Of a stretch of 64,000 nt of DNA, positions 55,106 to 63,666 are shown piece by piece. Positions within the stretch are counted from its first letter, which is position 1; the number at the start of each line of letters is the position of its first letter. The position numbers and the translations under genes were made by a program. The notes beneath the pieces are model-generated. The model made no database searches and was not told the DNA's origin. It saw nothing but the letters and a program-made list of their open reading frames with translations. The stretch spans positions 955,388-1,019,387 of the forward strand of contig NZ_CP072392.1 of the NCBI RefSeq assembly GCF_017742835.1, in the 5' to 3' direction. The DNA is from Aquabacter sp. L1I39. Lineage in GTDB: Bacteria; Pseudomonadota; Alphaproteobacteria; Rhizobiales; Xanthobacteraceae.

Positions 55106-56458
55106 TCACGGCGCGTAGGGATTGTCCTTTTCCCGCAAGGTCAGGCGGATCGGCACGCCCGGCAGGTCGAAGGCCTCGCGCAGGCCGTTGGCGAGGTAGC
55201 GCAGATAGCTTTCGGGCAAGGCATCGGGGCGGGAGCAGAACAGGACGAAGCTCGGCGGGCGGGCCTTGGGCTGCGTCATGTAGCGGATCTTCACCCGCTT
55301 GCCGGACACCGCTGGCGGCGGATGAGAATCCGTCGCCTCCTGGAGGAAGCGGTTGAGCGGATTGGTGGGGATGCGGATGTTCCACACCCGGTGCGTCTCC
55401 ACGATCGCCTCCATGAGGCGATCCAGCCCCCGGCCGGTCAGGCCGGACATGGGCACCACGGGCACGCCGCGCACCTGGGGCAGCCAATGGTCGGCCTCTT
55501 CGCGCAGCTTGCTGGCGAGACCCCCGGTGGGAATGAGGTCGCACTTGTTATAGCCCAGCACCAGGGCCCGCCCCTCGCGCACCACCAGGTCCGCGATGCG
55601 CAGGTCCTGTTCCTCGAAGGGGCGCTCGGCGTCCATGAGCACCACCACCACCTCGGCGAACTTCATGGCCCGCAAGGCGTCGGCGGCGGAGAGCTTCTCC
55701 AGCTTGTCGTCGATTCGCGCCCGCTTGCGCAGGCCCGCCGTGTCGTAAAGCTCGAAGGTCCGGCCGCGCCATTCCAGCTCCACCGAGATGGAATCGCGGG
55801 TGATGCCGGCCTCGGGGCCGGTCAAGAGGCGGTCCTCGCCCAGGAGGCGGTTGATGAGGGTGGACTTGCCCGCATTGGGACGCCCGATCACCGCCACCTT
55901 GATGGGGCGGCCGGCCGGGTCGCTCTCTTCTTCGATCTCGGGTTCCAGCTGTTCCGCCGTCTGGGCGGGCAAGGCGTCGCAGATGGCGTCGTAAAGGTCG
56001 GACAGGCCCTCGCCATGCTCGGCCGAGAGGGGCACCGGCGTGCCGAGGCCCAGTTCATAAGCCTCGATGGCACCCGCTTCGCCGCCCCGGCCTTCGCTCT
56101 TATTGGCCACCAGGATGGTGGGCTTGCCCGAGCGCCGCACCAGGCCGGCAAAGGCGCGGTCGGTGGGGGTCAGGCCGATGCGGGCGTCGATGATGAACAA
56201 GATGGCATCGGCGTCGCCGATGGCCGCCTCGGTCTGGGCGCGCATGCGGCCCTCGAGCGTGGCCGCGTCGGCCTCTTCGAGGCCCGCCGTGTCGACGATG
56301 CGGAAGCTCAGGTCGCCAAGCCGTCCCTCACCCTCGCGCCGGTCGCGGGTCACGCCCGGTCGATCGTCCACCAAGGCGAGCTTCTTGCCCACCAGGCGGT
56401 TGAAGAGGGTGGACTTGCCCACATTGGGGCGTCCGACAATGGCGAGGGTGAAGGACAT
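55106..56458 (-). CDS. der: Ribosome biogenesis GTPase Der (EngA)
   Basis: A 450-residue protein with two GTPase domains in tandem and a C-terminal KH-like domain, required for 50S subunit assembly. G1 motifs are GRPNVGKST at 9-17 and GRPNAGKST at 192-200; the G4 motifs are NKSE and NKCD, and DTAGL occurs in both domains. The start is set at [12 protein letters not shown], the family N-terminus, not the upstream in-frame ATG. A small lipoprotein gene ends 25 bases upstream on the same strand. Confidence 0.97.
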   Translation of the reverse strand: MSFTLAIVGRPNVGKSTLFNRLVGKKLALVDDRPGVTRDRREGEGRLGDLSFRIVDTAGLEEADAATLEGRMRAQTEAAIGDADAILFIIDARIGLTPTDRAFAGLVRRSGKPTILVANKSEGRGGEAGAIEAYELGLGTPVPLSAEHGEGLSDLYDAICDALPAQTAEQLEPEIEEESDPAGRPIKVAVIGRPNAGKSTLINRLLGEDRLLTGPEAGITRDSISVELEWRGRTFELYDTAGLRKRARIDDKLEKLSAADALRAMKFAEVVVVLMDAERPFEEQDLRIADLVVREGRALVLGYNKCDLIPTGGLASKLREEADHWLPQVRGVPVVPMSGLTGRGLDRLMEAIVETHRVWNIRIPTNPLNRFLQEATDSHPPPAVSGKRVKIRYMTQPKARPPSFVLFCSRPDALPESYLRYLANGLREAFDLPGVPIRLTLREKDNPYAP

Positions 56459-56483
56459 GAAAAAACCGTCGGAGCCTCTTGGC

Positions 56484-56747
56484 TCAGTTGCGCTGGTTCG
56501 TCCCGCCCGGCTGCTGCTGCGGCTGGAGGGCGGTCGGATCCACATTGGAATTGGCCGGCTGCGCCACCGGGCCGGTATAGGTCACTCCAGGCACGCCGTT
56601 CGGGAAGACCGGCTTGCGCTCGCCGGGCAGCGGCGGCTTCTTTTCCTCGAAGGGATTGAGCTTTTCCAGCGACTCGCAGCTCGCGACACCAAGGCCGAGG
56701 GCCATGACGATCGCCAGACGCAGGAACAGGGAGGGGCGGTGGGCCAT
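56484..56747 (-). CDS. Small Pro-rich lipoprotein of unknown function
   Basis: An 87-residue protein with a lipoprotein signal: [20 protein letters not shown] followed by lipobox VASC (Cys about 24). The mature part is proline/glutamine-rich and has no obvious fold ([18 protein letters not shown], then [14 protein letters not shown]). GAGGA nine bases before the ATG supports this start. It lies between the YfgM-like gene and der, the place where bamB stands in many proteobacteria, but it is far too small to be BamB. Cotranscription with both neighbours is likely. Confidence 0.75.
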   Translation of the reverse strand: MAHRPSLFLRLAIVMALGLGVASCESLEKLNPFEEKKPPLPGERKPVFPNGVPGVTYTGPVAQPANSNVDPTALQPQQQPGGTNQRN

Positions 56748-56758
56748 GTCTGCAGTCC

Positions 56759-57442
56759 TCACTGTGTCGCGGCAGCGCCGACGGCGGGATTGATCTGGGC
56801 GGCCGCGGCCGTCAGGGCGCGGATGAGTTCGGCGCGATTGCGCACGCCCGGAGGGACTTCCGGCTCCTCCAGGAGGAGGGCGGCGGCCTTGTTGGCAGCG
56901 GCGAGGTCGCCGGCCTTGTATTGCGCCAGCGCCAGAATCTCCCGCGCCGAGAAGCGCAGCGCGCTCTGGCTGTCGGCGAGCGCCTGGAGGCGGCTCTGGA
57001 TTTCGGCGAGCGGGGCGGTGTCCACCAAAAGCAGGCCGGCGCGCACCCGGGCAAGGTCGCGCGTGAGACTGGAGAGGCTGGAATCAGCCGCGATGGCATC
57101 GAACGCAGCCGCGCCCTTGGCCTTGTCGGTGGTGGCGATCTCGGCCGCGGCGCGGAAGCGCGCCAGCATCCTGTAGCCGGCGGTGCCATCCTTGGAAAGG
57201 GCGACATAGGCGGCCTCCGCATCCGTCGCCTTGCCCTCGGCCGCCAGGTGGGCCGCCGCCTCGAATCGGGCGCCCGAAGCCTGGTCCTGCTGCAGCGCCC
57301 ACCATTTATAGCCGGAATAGCCGGCGGCACCGGCAATCACCAGAACCACAAGGGCGATGAACACGATGCCGTAGCGGTCCCAGACCCTGCGCAGGCGGTC
57401 GCGTCGCAGGTCTTCTTCGATCTCGTGGAAAATATCGGTCAT
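56759..57442 (-). CDS. YfgM-like tetratricopeptide membrane protein
   Basis: A 227-residue protein with a short cytoplasmic N-terminus (MTDIFHEIEEDLRRDRLRRVWDRYG), one membrane segment at about 25-44, and a periplasmic helical repeat region resembling TPRs (ALSKDGTAGYRMLARFRAAAE and similar). This layout is the YfgM/DUF2133 family; E. coli YfgM works with PpiD at the Sec translocon. The neighbouring der supports the call. The start is the ATG at 57442; an upstream in-frame start is disfavoured by the family N-terminus. Confidence 0.85.
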   Translation of the reverse strand: MTDIFHEIEEDLRRDRLRRVWDRYGIVFIALVVLVIAGAAGYSGYKWWALQQDQASGARFEAAAHLAAEGKATDAEAAYVALSKDGTAGYRMLARFRAAAEIATTDKAKGAAAFDAIAADSSLSSLTRDLARVRAGLLLVDTAPLAEIQSRLQALADSQSALRFSAREILALAQYKAGDLAAANKAAALLLEEPEVPPGVRNRAELIRALTAAAAQINPAVGAAATQ

Positions 57443-57590
57443 GAACGGTCCGGAAACGGGGGATCGCACGGGTCGCAACGGGCATGCACGAGGCAACAGG
57501 CCCGCGCTCGGTCGAGGGCGCGTAACCTATCCATGCGGCTTCATCGTGGCAAATGCCTTCTGGCCCAAAGGCCGAATGCCGTAAAGCCGT

Positions 57591-57600
57591 CCCCCCCCCC
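57591..57600. repeat. Run of ten C between nadE and the YfgM-like gene
   Basis: A homopolymer of ten cytosines stands 24 bases downstream of the nadE stop, in non-coding sequence. Slippage there would not alter a protein. It might also be a site of sequencing error. Confidence 0.6.
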
Positions 57601-57623
57601 GCAGCCACGCCTGCCGCCGCACC

Positions 57624-59687
57624 TCAGGCGTCGGGCACATTCTCCGCCAGTTCCTTCAGCCACACCTTGGCCTGGCCGTCGGAGGGGGCCCGCCAGTCGC
57701 CCCGGGGGGACAGGGCCCCGCCGGAGGAAATCTTGGGTCCGTTGGGCAAGGTGGAGCGCTTGAACTGGCTGACGAAGAATCGCGACAAGAACACCTTGAG
57801 CCAAGCCTTGATCTCGCGCAGAGCATAGGCTCTTCGCTCCGCCTCAGGCATGTCCTCCGGCCATGCGCCGCGCTCCGCATCGCCCCAGGCATGGTGGGCG
57901 AGGAAGGCGATCTTGGAAGGCCGATAACCGTAGCGTGTCAGGTAGAACAGGTTGAAATCCTGCAGTGCGTAGGGTCCGACGATCTGCTGGGTGGACTGGA
58001 TCGCCTGCCCCTCCCCGGCCGGAACCAGTTCCGGCGAGATCTCGGTGTCGAGGATGGACAGGAGGATCGCGGCGGTCTCCCCATCCACGTCGCCCGACCC
58101 TGCCACGAAGCGAATCAGGTGTTGAATCAAGGTCTTGGAGACGGAGGCATTGACGTTGTAGTGGGACATGTGGTCCCCGACGCCATAGGTGCACCACCCG
58201 AGCGCCAGCTCGGAAAGGTCCCCCGTGCCCACCACCAGCCCGCCCGCATGGTTCGCCAGGCGGAACAGATAGTCGGTCCGCAGGCCCGCTTGCACATTCT
58301 CGAACGTCACGTCATAGACCGCCTCGCCGCGGGCGAAGGGGTGCCCCATATCCGCGAGCATCTGCCGGGCGGCGGGGCGGATGTCGATCTCCTGCGCGCT
58401 CACCCCCAGCGCCCGCATGAGCGCCCAGGCATTGGCCTTGGTGTGGTCGGAGGTGGCAAATCCTGGCAGCGTATAGGCTAGGACATTTGAGCGGTCGCGG
58501 CCCAGCAGGTCCATGGCCTTCACCGTGACGATGAGGGCCTGGGTGGAATCCAGTCCGCCGGAGACCCCGATCACCGCCTTCTGGAGGCCGGTGGCGTCCA
58601 GCCGCTTGGCGAGGCCCTGCACCTGGATGTTATAGGCCTCATAGCAGTCTTCCCGCAGCCGTGCGGGATTGGACGGCACGAAGGGGAAGCGCTCGATGGC
58701 GCGCTGGAGCGGCACCGGGTGGTCGGGGGTGTCCAGTCGGAATTCCACCATACGGAACGCCGCCCCTTGTCCCTCCTCCCGCACGCTGTCCCCATAGGTG
58801 GACATGCGCATGCGCTCCTGCCGGATGCGGCCGAGGTCCACATCCGCCGTGGCCACCACGGCCCCGGTGGGGAAGCGCTCCGTCTCGGCCAAGAGATCGC
58901 CGTACTCAAACACCGCCGCATGCCCGTCCCAGGCAAGATCGGTGGTGGATTCGCCAGGTCCCGCAGCGGAATAGGCATAGGCCGCAATGGCCCGCGCCGA
59001 CTGGCTGGCGCACAGCAGCCGGCGGCTCCCCGCCTTGCCGATGGTGATGTTGGATGCCGACAGGTTGAGCAGAACCTCCGCCCCCGCCAGGGCGGCGCGG
59101 GTGGAGGGCGGCAGCGGGACCCAGATGTCCTCGCAGATCTCCGCATGGAAGGTGAAGGGCACGGTGCCCGCCGAGCGGAAGATCAAATCCACTCCGAAGG
59201 GCGCCTCCTGCCCCGCCACCTCGATCCGCCGCCCCCGGATACCGGCGCCGGAGGTGAAGTGCCGGCGCTCATAAAATTCCCGGTAATTGGGCAGATAGGT
59301 CTTCGGCACCACCCCCAGCACCGAGCCGCCATGGATCACCACAGCTGTATTATAGAGCCGCCCCTGGCTGCGCAGCGGCGCGCCCACGAGCAGCACCGGA
59401 AACAGATCGCGCGAGGCAGCCACCAGCGTTCGGATGGCGCCTTCCACCTCATCAAGCAGCGCGTCCTGGAACAAGAGGTCGTCGATGGCATAGGAGGACA
59501 GGCCAAGCTCAGGGAACAGCAGCACCGCCGCCTTGGCCGCATGTCCCTCCCGGGCGATGCGCAGCGTCTCCTCCACTGCGAATTCGGGATCCGTCACGGT
59601 CGCCCGCGGCACGCAGGCGGCGATCCGCACGAATTCGTGAGCGTAGAGGGAGGTGAAGTCCGACGTGAGGTCCTTGGCCACGCACAT
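57624..59687 (-). CDS. nadE: Glutamine-dependent NAD+ synthetase
   Basis: A 687-residue two-domain enzyme that makes NAD from nicotinic acid adenine dinucleotide. The N-terminal nitrilase-type glutaminase has the triad Glu60 (FPELG), Lys129 (PKTYLPNY) and Cys185 (EICEDIW); the C-terminal synthetase has the P-loop SGGLDS at 376-381. The long form resembles the mycobacterial type rather than the shorter E. coli ammonia-only form. AGGAG directly abuts the ATG at 59687; a GTG six bases later (59681) has better spacing and may be the real start. Transcribed divergently from the MFS gene. Confidence 0.95.
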   Translation of the reverse strand: MCVAKDLTSDFTSLYAHEFVRIAACVPRATVTDPEFAVEETLRIAREGHAAKAAVLLFPELGLSSYAIDDLLFQDALLDEVEGAIRTLVAASRDLFPVLLVGAPLRSQGRLYNTAVVIHGGSVLGVVPKTYLPNYREFYERRHFTSGAGIRGRRIEVAGQEAPFGVDLIFRSAGTVPFTFHAEICEDIWVPLPPSTRAALAGAEVLLNLSASNITIGKAGSRRLLCASQSARAIAAYAYSAAGPGESTTDLAWDGHAAVFEYGDLLAETERFPTGAVVATADVDLGRIRQERMRMSTYGDSVREEGQGAAFRMVEFRLDTPDHPVPLQRAIERFPFVPSNPARLREDCYEAYNIQVQGLAKRLDATGLQKAVIGVSGGLDSTQALIVTVKAMDLLGRDRSNVLAYTLPGFATSDHTKANAWALMRALGVSAQEIDIRPAARQMLADMGHPFARGEAVYDVTFENVQAGLRTDYLFRLANHAGGLVVGTGDLSELALGWCTYGVGDHMSHYNVNASVSKTLIQHLIRFVAGSGDVDGETAAILLSILDTEISPELVPAGEGQAIQSTQQIVGPYALQDFNLFYLTRYGYRPSKIAFLAHHAWGDAERGAWPEDMPEAERRAYALREIKAWLKVFLSRFFVSQFKRSTLPNGPKISSGGALSPRGDWRAPSDGQAKVWLKELAENVPDA

Positions 59688-59841
59688 CTCCTGTTCCCCG
59701 CAGGGCATTGCAAGGTCTACAGGATGAGGCCCGGCTGTTCCACCGCACCCACCGCATGCACCCGCCGCCGGTTCTGCGCTCCGCACGCTTTTCCAACGGT
59801 CGCGATTTCATTTAAGGAGAAGGTCCGAAAGCAGAGCGAAC

Positions 59842-61305
59842 ATGCCGGCTGCCCTCCCCCGCCAGTTGCCCCGCCAGGTTCTCATCCCCCTCATCGTCGC
59901 CTGCGCCCTGTTCATGGAGCAGGTGGACTCCACCATCATTTCCACGGCGCTGCCGGCCATCGCCACCTCCCTCCAGGAGGATCCGGTCTCGCTGAAGCTG
60001 GCGATGACCTCCTATCTCCTGTCGCTAGCCGTTTTCATTCCCGCCAGCGGTTGGGCGGCGGATCGGTATGGCGCGCGCACGGTGTTCCGCTCCGCCATCG
60101 TCATCTTCACGCTGGGCTCCATCCTGTGCGGGCTGTCCACGGGACTGGTGGATTTCGTCCTCTATCGCATCATCCAGGGCATGGGCGGAGCCATGATGGT
60201 GCCCGTGGGGCGCCTCGTCATCCTGCGCTCCATCCCCAAGGCGGAACTGGTCTCGGCGCTGGCCTGGCTGACCATGCCGGCCCTGCTGGGGCCGGTCCTC
60301 GGCCCGCCGCTTGGCGGCTTCATCACCACCTATTTCGACTGGCGGCTGATCTTCTTCATCAATGTGCCCATCGGCATATTGGGCGTCATCCTCGCCACCC
60401 GTTTCATCGAGAATGTGCGCGAGGAAGACGTGCCGCCGTTGGACCTGCGCGGCCTCGTGCTGTCAGGCCTCGGGCTTTCGGGCATCGTGGCGGGCCTTGC
60501 GCTCATGGGCGAAGCCATGATGTCCATCTGGCTGGCCATCGCCATCGGCTCGGCCGGCATAGTCATCTTCGGCTTCTATGTGCGCCATGCGCACCGCACG
60601 CCCAATGCGGTGATCGATTTGACCTTGCTGCGGCTCACCACCTTCCGGGCGGGCGTCCTGGGCGCCTCGCTCTTCCGGGTAGGCATCGGCGCCATTCCCT
60701 TCCTGCTGCCGCTGATGCTTCAGCTGTCCTTCGGATTGTCGCCGCTCGCCTCCGGGCTCCTGACCTTCGCGTCCTCCGCCGGCGCCCTGGTGATGAAGAC
60801 CACCGCCGCCCCCATCATCCGTCATTTCGGCTTCCGGCGGATCCTGGTGGTCAACAGCCTCATCTCGTCCGCCTTCATCGCGGCCAATGTGTTGTTCACC
60901 CCGCAGACGCCCCATCTCATCATCATGGGCGTGCTGCTGGTGGGCGGCTTCTTTCGGTCGCTGGAATTCACCGCCCTCAACGCCATCGCCTATGCGGACG
61001 TGGAGCAGGCGGACATGAGCCGCGCCACCTCATTCGCAAGCGTGGCCCAGCAGGTCTCGCTCTCGGTGGGCGTCGCGGTGGCCGGCATGGTGCTGGAAAC
61101 CATGCGCGAGATCCGCGGCTCAGACACGCTGGTGCAGGCGGACTTTACGCCCGCCTTCCTGGTGGTGGCGGCGATCTCGGCGCTTTCGGTGTTTTCCTTC
61201 CTGCGGCTTCCAAAGGATGCGGGCGCGGAAATGGCGGGCGCCAAGTCCACCATCGAGAAGCACACCTTGCCGGATCCCCGTAGCGAAGTGCCGCCGCAGC
61301 CGTGA
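59842..61305 (+). CDS. MFS transporter, DHA2-type multidrug exporter
   Basis: A 487-residue membrane protein with about fourteen segments, consistent with the DHA2 (EmrB/QacA) group of proton-driven drug exporters. Motif A-like GWAADRYGARTVFR lies after the second segment, motif B-like LYRIIQGMGGAMMVPVG follows, and the antiporter motif C GPVLGPPLGGFI is present. AAGGAGAAGG lies about 20 bases before the ATG. It stands without an adjacent membrane-fusion protein gene, so it probably works alone. The gene converges on a 34-codon gene with 15 bases between stops. Confidence 0.9.
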   Translation: MPAALPRQLPRQVLIPLIVACALFMEQVDSTIISTALPAIATSLQEDPVSLKLAMTSYLLSLAVFIPASGWAADRYGARTVFRSAIVIFTLGSILCGLSTGLVDFVLYRIIQGMGGAMMVPVGRLVILRSIPKAELVSALAWLTMPALLGPVLGPPLGGFITTYFDWRLIFFINVPIGILGVILATRFIENVREEDVPPLDLRGLVLSGLGLSGIVAGLALMGEAMMSIWLAIAIGSAGIVIFGFYVRHAHRTPNAVIDLTLLRLTTFRAGVLGASLFRVGIGAIPFLLPLMLQLSFGLSPLASGLLTFASSAGALVMKTTAAPIIRHFGFRRILVVNSLISSAFIAANVLFTPQTPHLIIMGVLLVGGFFRSLEFTALNAIAYADVEQADMSRATSFASVAQQVSLSVGVAVAGMVLETMREIRGSDTLVQADFTPAFLVVAAISALSVFSFLRLPKDAGAEMAGAKSTIEKHTLPDPRSEVPPQP

Positions 61306-61320
61306 TCTTGCTCGCCGACC

Positions 61321-61425
61321 TCAGTGCGAAGGGCGGGTATGGAAATCGGCCCAGGCCAACACGGCGGCGAAAAGCACGAAGGCCGCGACCACGGCACTGA
61401 TCACGATGGCGACATCGGCGGGCAT
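61321..61425 (-). CDS. 34-residue single-span membrane protein with FNR/FixK-type promoter
   Basis: A very short gene: ATG at 61425 preceded by GGGAGG at five bases, stop at 61321. The product MPADVAIVISAVVAAFVLFA then AVLAWADFHTRPSH has one membrane helix (about 5-26) and a short polar tail. An FNR/FixK box (61481-61494) lies upstream, with TAGCCT at 61453-61458 at the spacing of a class II activated promoter, so expression under low oxygen is predicted. I recall similarly sized proteins with an AW-(A/G)DF ending in other Hyphomicrobiales, uncharacterised. It may be a small subunit or regulator of a respiratory complex, but this is inference. Confidence 0.72.
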   Translation of the reverse strand: MPADVAIVISAVVAAFVLFAAVLAWADFHTRPSH

Positions 61426-61480
61426 GGCATCCTCCCTTGTGGGTTTCAGCCAAGGCTAAGAAAAGGAGCCGCAGCCTCCC

Positions 61481-61494
61481 TTGATCCGGATCAA
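61481..61494. promoter_or_regulatory. FNR/FixK box (anaerobox)
   Basis: TTGATCCGGATCAA is a perfect 14-base palindrome of the rhizobial form TTGATC-N2-GATCAA. Its centre is 62 bases from the minus-strand small gene start; a -10-like TAGCCT at 61453-61458 puts the box at -41.5. On the other side its centre is 130 bases from the plus-strand small open frame, where no matching -10 is obvious. Confidence 0.8.
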
Positions 61495-61617
61495 TCCATG
61501 CGCGGATCGCATGCCCGAAAGTCGGAGCCTCCAGCAGGACCTCTGGACTTTCCCCCTGGAAGGACCATCTTGAATGGCAATGGGGGGAACAACCCAGAAT
61601 AATAAGGAGGACTTGCC

Positions 61618-61872
61618 ATGGCCCATGTCGCGCGGCGGATGCCCGAAGATTTCGGCCACACTCTTGTTCCCACTGCCATTCCCAATGCGGGCACGCATGT
61701 CATCATGCCGTCCGGCGCTATTTCGGGAAGCACAGGTCAGTGCGTCAGCGGCGCCATCAGCGAGGCGGTGACGTGGCGAACCACTGCGCCCAGCATCCCC
61801 AACGATGTCGAGCCCGTCCATATGGAACGCGCCCGCCGCAGGCACTGGCGCCGGCCGCGGCCCGCCCATTGA
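61618..61872 (+). CDS. Possible small protein with a near-perfect ribosome site
   Basis: An 84-residue open frame whose ATG is preceded by AAGGAGG at seven bases, the best Shine-Dalgarno sequence in this area. The product starts MAHVARRMPEDFGHTLVPTA and ends in an Arg/His-rich tail (ERARRRHWRRPRPAH). It has no signal peptide or membrane segment and I recognise no family. Codon usage is less biased to G/C at third positions than in neighbours. It is followed by a strong hairpin at 61953-61976. The ribosome site and the terminator argue for a gene; the composition leaves doubt. Confidence 0.5.
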   Translation: MAHVARRMPEDFGHTLVPTAIPNAGTHVIMPSGAISGSTGQCVSGAISEAVTWRTTAPSIPNDVEPVHMERARRRHWRRPRPAH

Positions 61873-61952
61873 ATGAAGCGCCGGGCCAGCCATTGGCCAT
61901 GGCGGAAAAGATCGGACCGAGGCATCCGAGGGGTGCCAGGAAGGATGTAGAC

Positions 61953-61976
61953 CGGGGCATCCCGAGATGCCCCGGC
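61953..61976. terminator. Bidirectional hairpin between convergent genes
   Basis: CCGGGGCATC and GATGCCCCGG form a perfect 10-bp stem around CCGA. It lies between the plus-strand small open frame and the end of the glutamine synthetase-like gene, 12 bases from the latter's stop, so it can serve both strands. No T-tract. Confidence 0.6.
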
Positions 61977-61987
61977 CTCGCACACGG

Positions 61988-63433
61988 TCACAAATACGTG
62001 TCGTATTCCAGAGAAGAGATCACGCGCGACAGCGCATCGAGCTCCGCCTCCTTCATCACCGCATAGATGCGCCGGTACTCCTCGCCGAAGGCCCGGGCAA
62101 TGAAGTCCGACGTCCGGAAGCGGTGGATCGCCTCGCTCATGGAGGGAGACAGACTCTCCGCCTCATGGTCATAGGCATTGCCGCTGAGGGGCGCAGGCGG
62201 CTCGATGGCCGCCTCGATCCCCTCCAGCATGCCGGCGAGAATGCCCGCGAGCACGAGATGGGGATGGGCATCCGCCCCGGCGATCCGGTGCTCCAGGCGC
62301 TTGGCATTGGGAGGGCCGTTGGGCACCCGCACCGCCACCGAGCGGTTGTCGAAGCCCCAGGTGATGCCGGTCGGCGCGTAACTGCCGGGCACGAGGCGGC
62401 GATAGCCGTTAAAGCCCGGGACGAAGAAGAGCAGCGTCTCCGCCATGGTGGCCAGAAGCCCGCCGGCTGCGTGGCGCAGCAGGCGATCACCCTCCCCGCC
62501 TTCGCGGGCGAAGGCATTGGCACCGGTCTTGTCCTTCAGGCTCACATGCACATGCATGCCGTTGCCGGCAAAATCCAGCAGGGGCTTGGCCATGAAGGTG
62601 GCGCGCAGGCCATGCCGCCGGGCGACGCCATCAATGAGCCGCTTCAACAGGATGGCATCATCCGCCGCCGCCATGGGGTCGGCGCGGTGATAGAGATTGA
62701 CCTCGAACTGTCCCGGGGCCGCCTCCGAAATCACCGTGTCCGCGGGGAGCCCTTGGGTGGCTGCCGCCGTGCGCATGTCGTGCAGCACCGGGGCGAAGGC
62801 GTCGAGGTCCGACATGGAATACATGTTCTGCCGCGCCTGCCCCGTGGCCGGGAAGACTGGCTCGGGCGGCTGGCCGGGCTCGCCAGGCTTCAGCAGGTAG
62901 AATTCCAGCTCGAACGCCACGACCGGCGTCAGTCCCAGCGCCGAAAAGCGCTCGACGATGCGGGCCAGTTGCTGGCGGGGATCGAGAAGCCAGGGGCGGC
63001 CGTCCGGCTCATGCATGGTGATGAGCACTTGCGCCGCCGGGCGCGGAGACCAGGGCACCGGCTTCAGCGTGCCGGGAACGGGCCAGCACAGGCCGTCTTT
63101 GTCGCCGGTCTCCAGGTGAATTTCGGTGGCTTCCACCTCGCAGCCCCAGATATCCAGGCCGAAGATGGACAGGGGAATGGCGACGCCGCTTTCCCAGATC
63201 TTGGCCATGGACTGGCCGGGGATCCATTTCCCGCGGAGCACACCGCTGGTGTCGGGCAGGAGAACCTCAACGATGTCGGGGACACCGTAGGATTGGATGT
63301 AGGATTTCGCCTCGTCTCCGGCCTCAGCCGGGGCCGCGCCCTGCGCGGGTGAAACCATCAGGGGGGCCTCCTGAGCCCCAGCCTGCGCTTCAGGTGCACC
63401 CTGAAGAAGGCGACTGCGTTCTGGAACCTGCAT
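61988..63433 (-). CDS. Glutamine synthetase family protein (gamma-glutamylpolyamine synthetase-like)
   Basis: A 481-residue ATP-dependent ligase of the glutamine synthetase III/I-like family. The core motifs are visible: AFELEFYLL (metal-binding Glu), NGMHVHVSL (His of the active site), VPGSYAPTGITWGFDNRSVAVRVP and the C-terminal HRIAGADAHPHLVLAG. Such proteins often join glutamate to putrescine or other amines (PuuA type) rather than making glutamine. A variable N-terminus of about 40 residues (Ala/Gln-rich) precedes the fold; an ATG at residue 26 (63358) is an alternative start. It is divergent from the CHASE3 gene. Confidence 0.9.
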   Translation of the reverse strand: MQVPERSRLLQGAPEAQAGAQEAPLMVSPAQGAAPAEAGDEAKSYIQSYGVPDIVEVLLPDTSGVLRGKWIPGQSMAKIWESGVAIPLSIFGLDIWGCEVEATEIHLETGDKDGLCWPVPGTLKPVPWSPRPAAQVLITMHEPDGRPWLLDPRQQLARIVERFSALGLTPVVAFELEFYLLKPGEPGQPPEPVFPATGQARQNMYSMSDLDAFAPVLHDMRTAAATQGLPADTVISEAAPGQFEVNLYHRADPMAAADDAILLKRLIDGVARRHGLRATFMAKPLLDFAGNGMHVHVSLKDKTGANAFAREGGEGDRLLRHAAGGLLATMAETLLFFVPGFNGYRRLVPGSYAPTGITWGFDNRSVAVRVPNGPPNAKRLEHRIAGADAHPHLVLAGILAGMLEGIEAAIEPPAPLSGNAYDHEAESLSPSMSEAIHRFRTSDFIARAFGEEYRRIYAVMKEAELDALSRVISSLEYDTYL

Positions 63434-63490
63434 GATACTCCATCGACCAATTGAGCCCGCTCATAGGAGCATATCGGATGCTTACGGACA

Positions 63491-63517
63491 AGCTATAGCT
63501 TTATCTGACCTTATCTG
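63491..63517. promoter_or_regulatory. Palindrome and direct repeats in the divergent promoter region
   Basis: The palindrome AGCTATAGCT (63491-63500) is followed by TTATCTG at 63501-63507 and again at 63511-63517, a 10-base period of one helical turn. The surrounding 233-base gap between the two divergent genes is the most AT-rich promoter region in the window. A dimeric regulator site is plausible. Confidence 0.35.
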
Positions 63518-63666
63518 CACCGCGCCTTTATTTTCGCCGTACCGTTGCGCTATCGCGGGACAGAGATTTCTTATAGAGAGAAGAACAGGAATCAAAATCG
63601 CGTCCTTCATTCTTGTCCATCTTCCGATCATCACCCTTCTCACCTGTCCGAGGCTGGACGACCTGA

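Noticed and set aside
57591..57600. Ten-C run as a phase-variation switch
   Set aside because: It is outside any coding frame and not placed in a recognisable promoter spacer.
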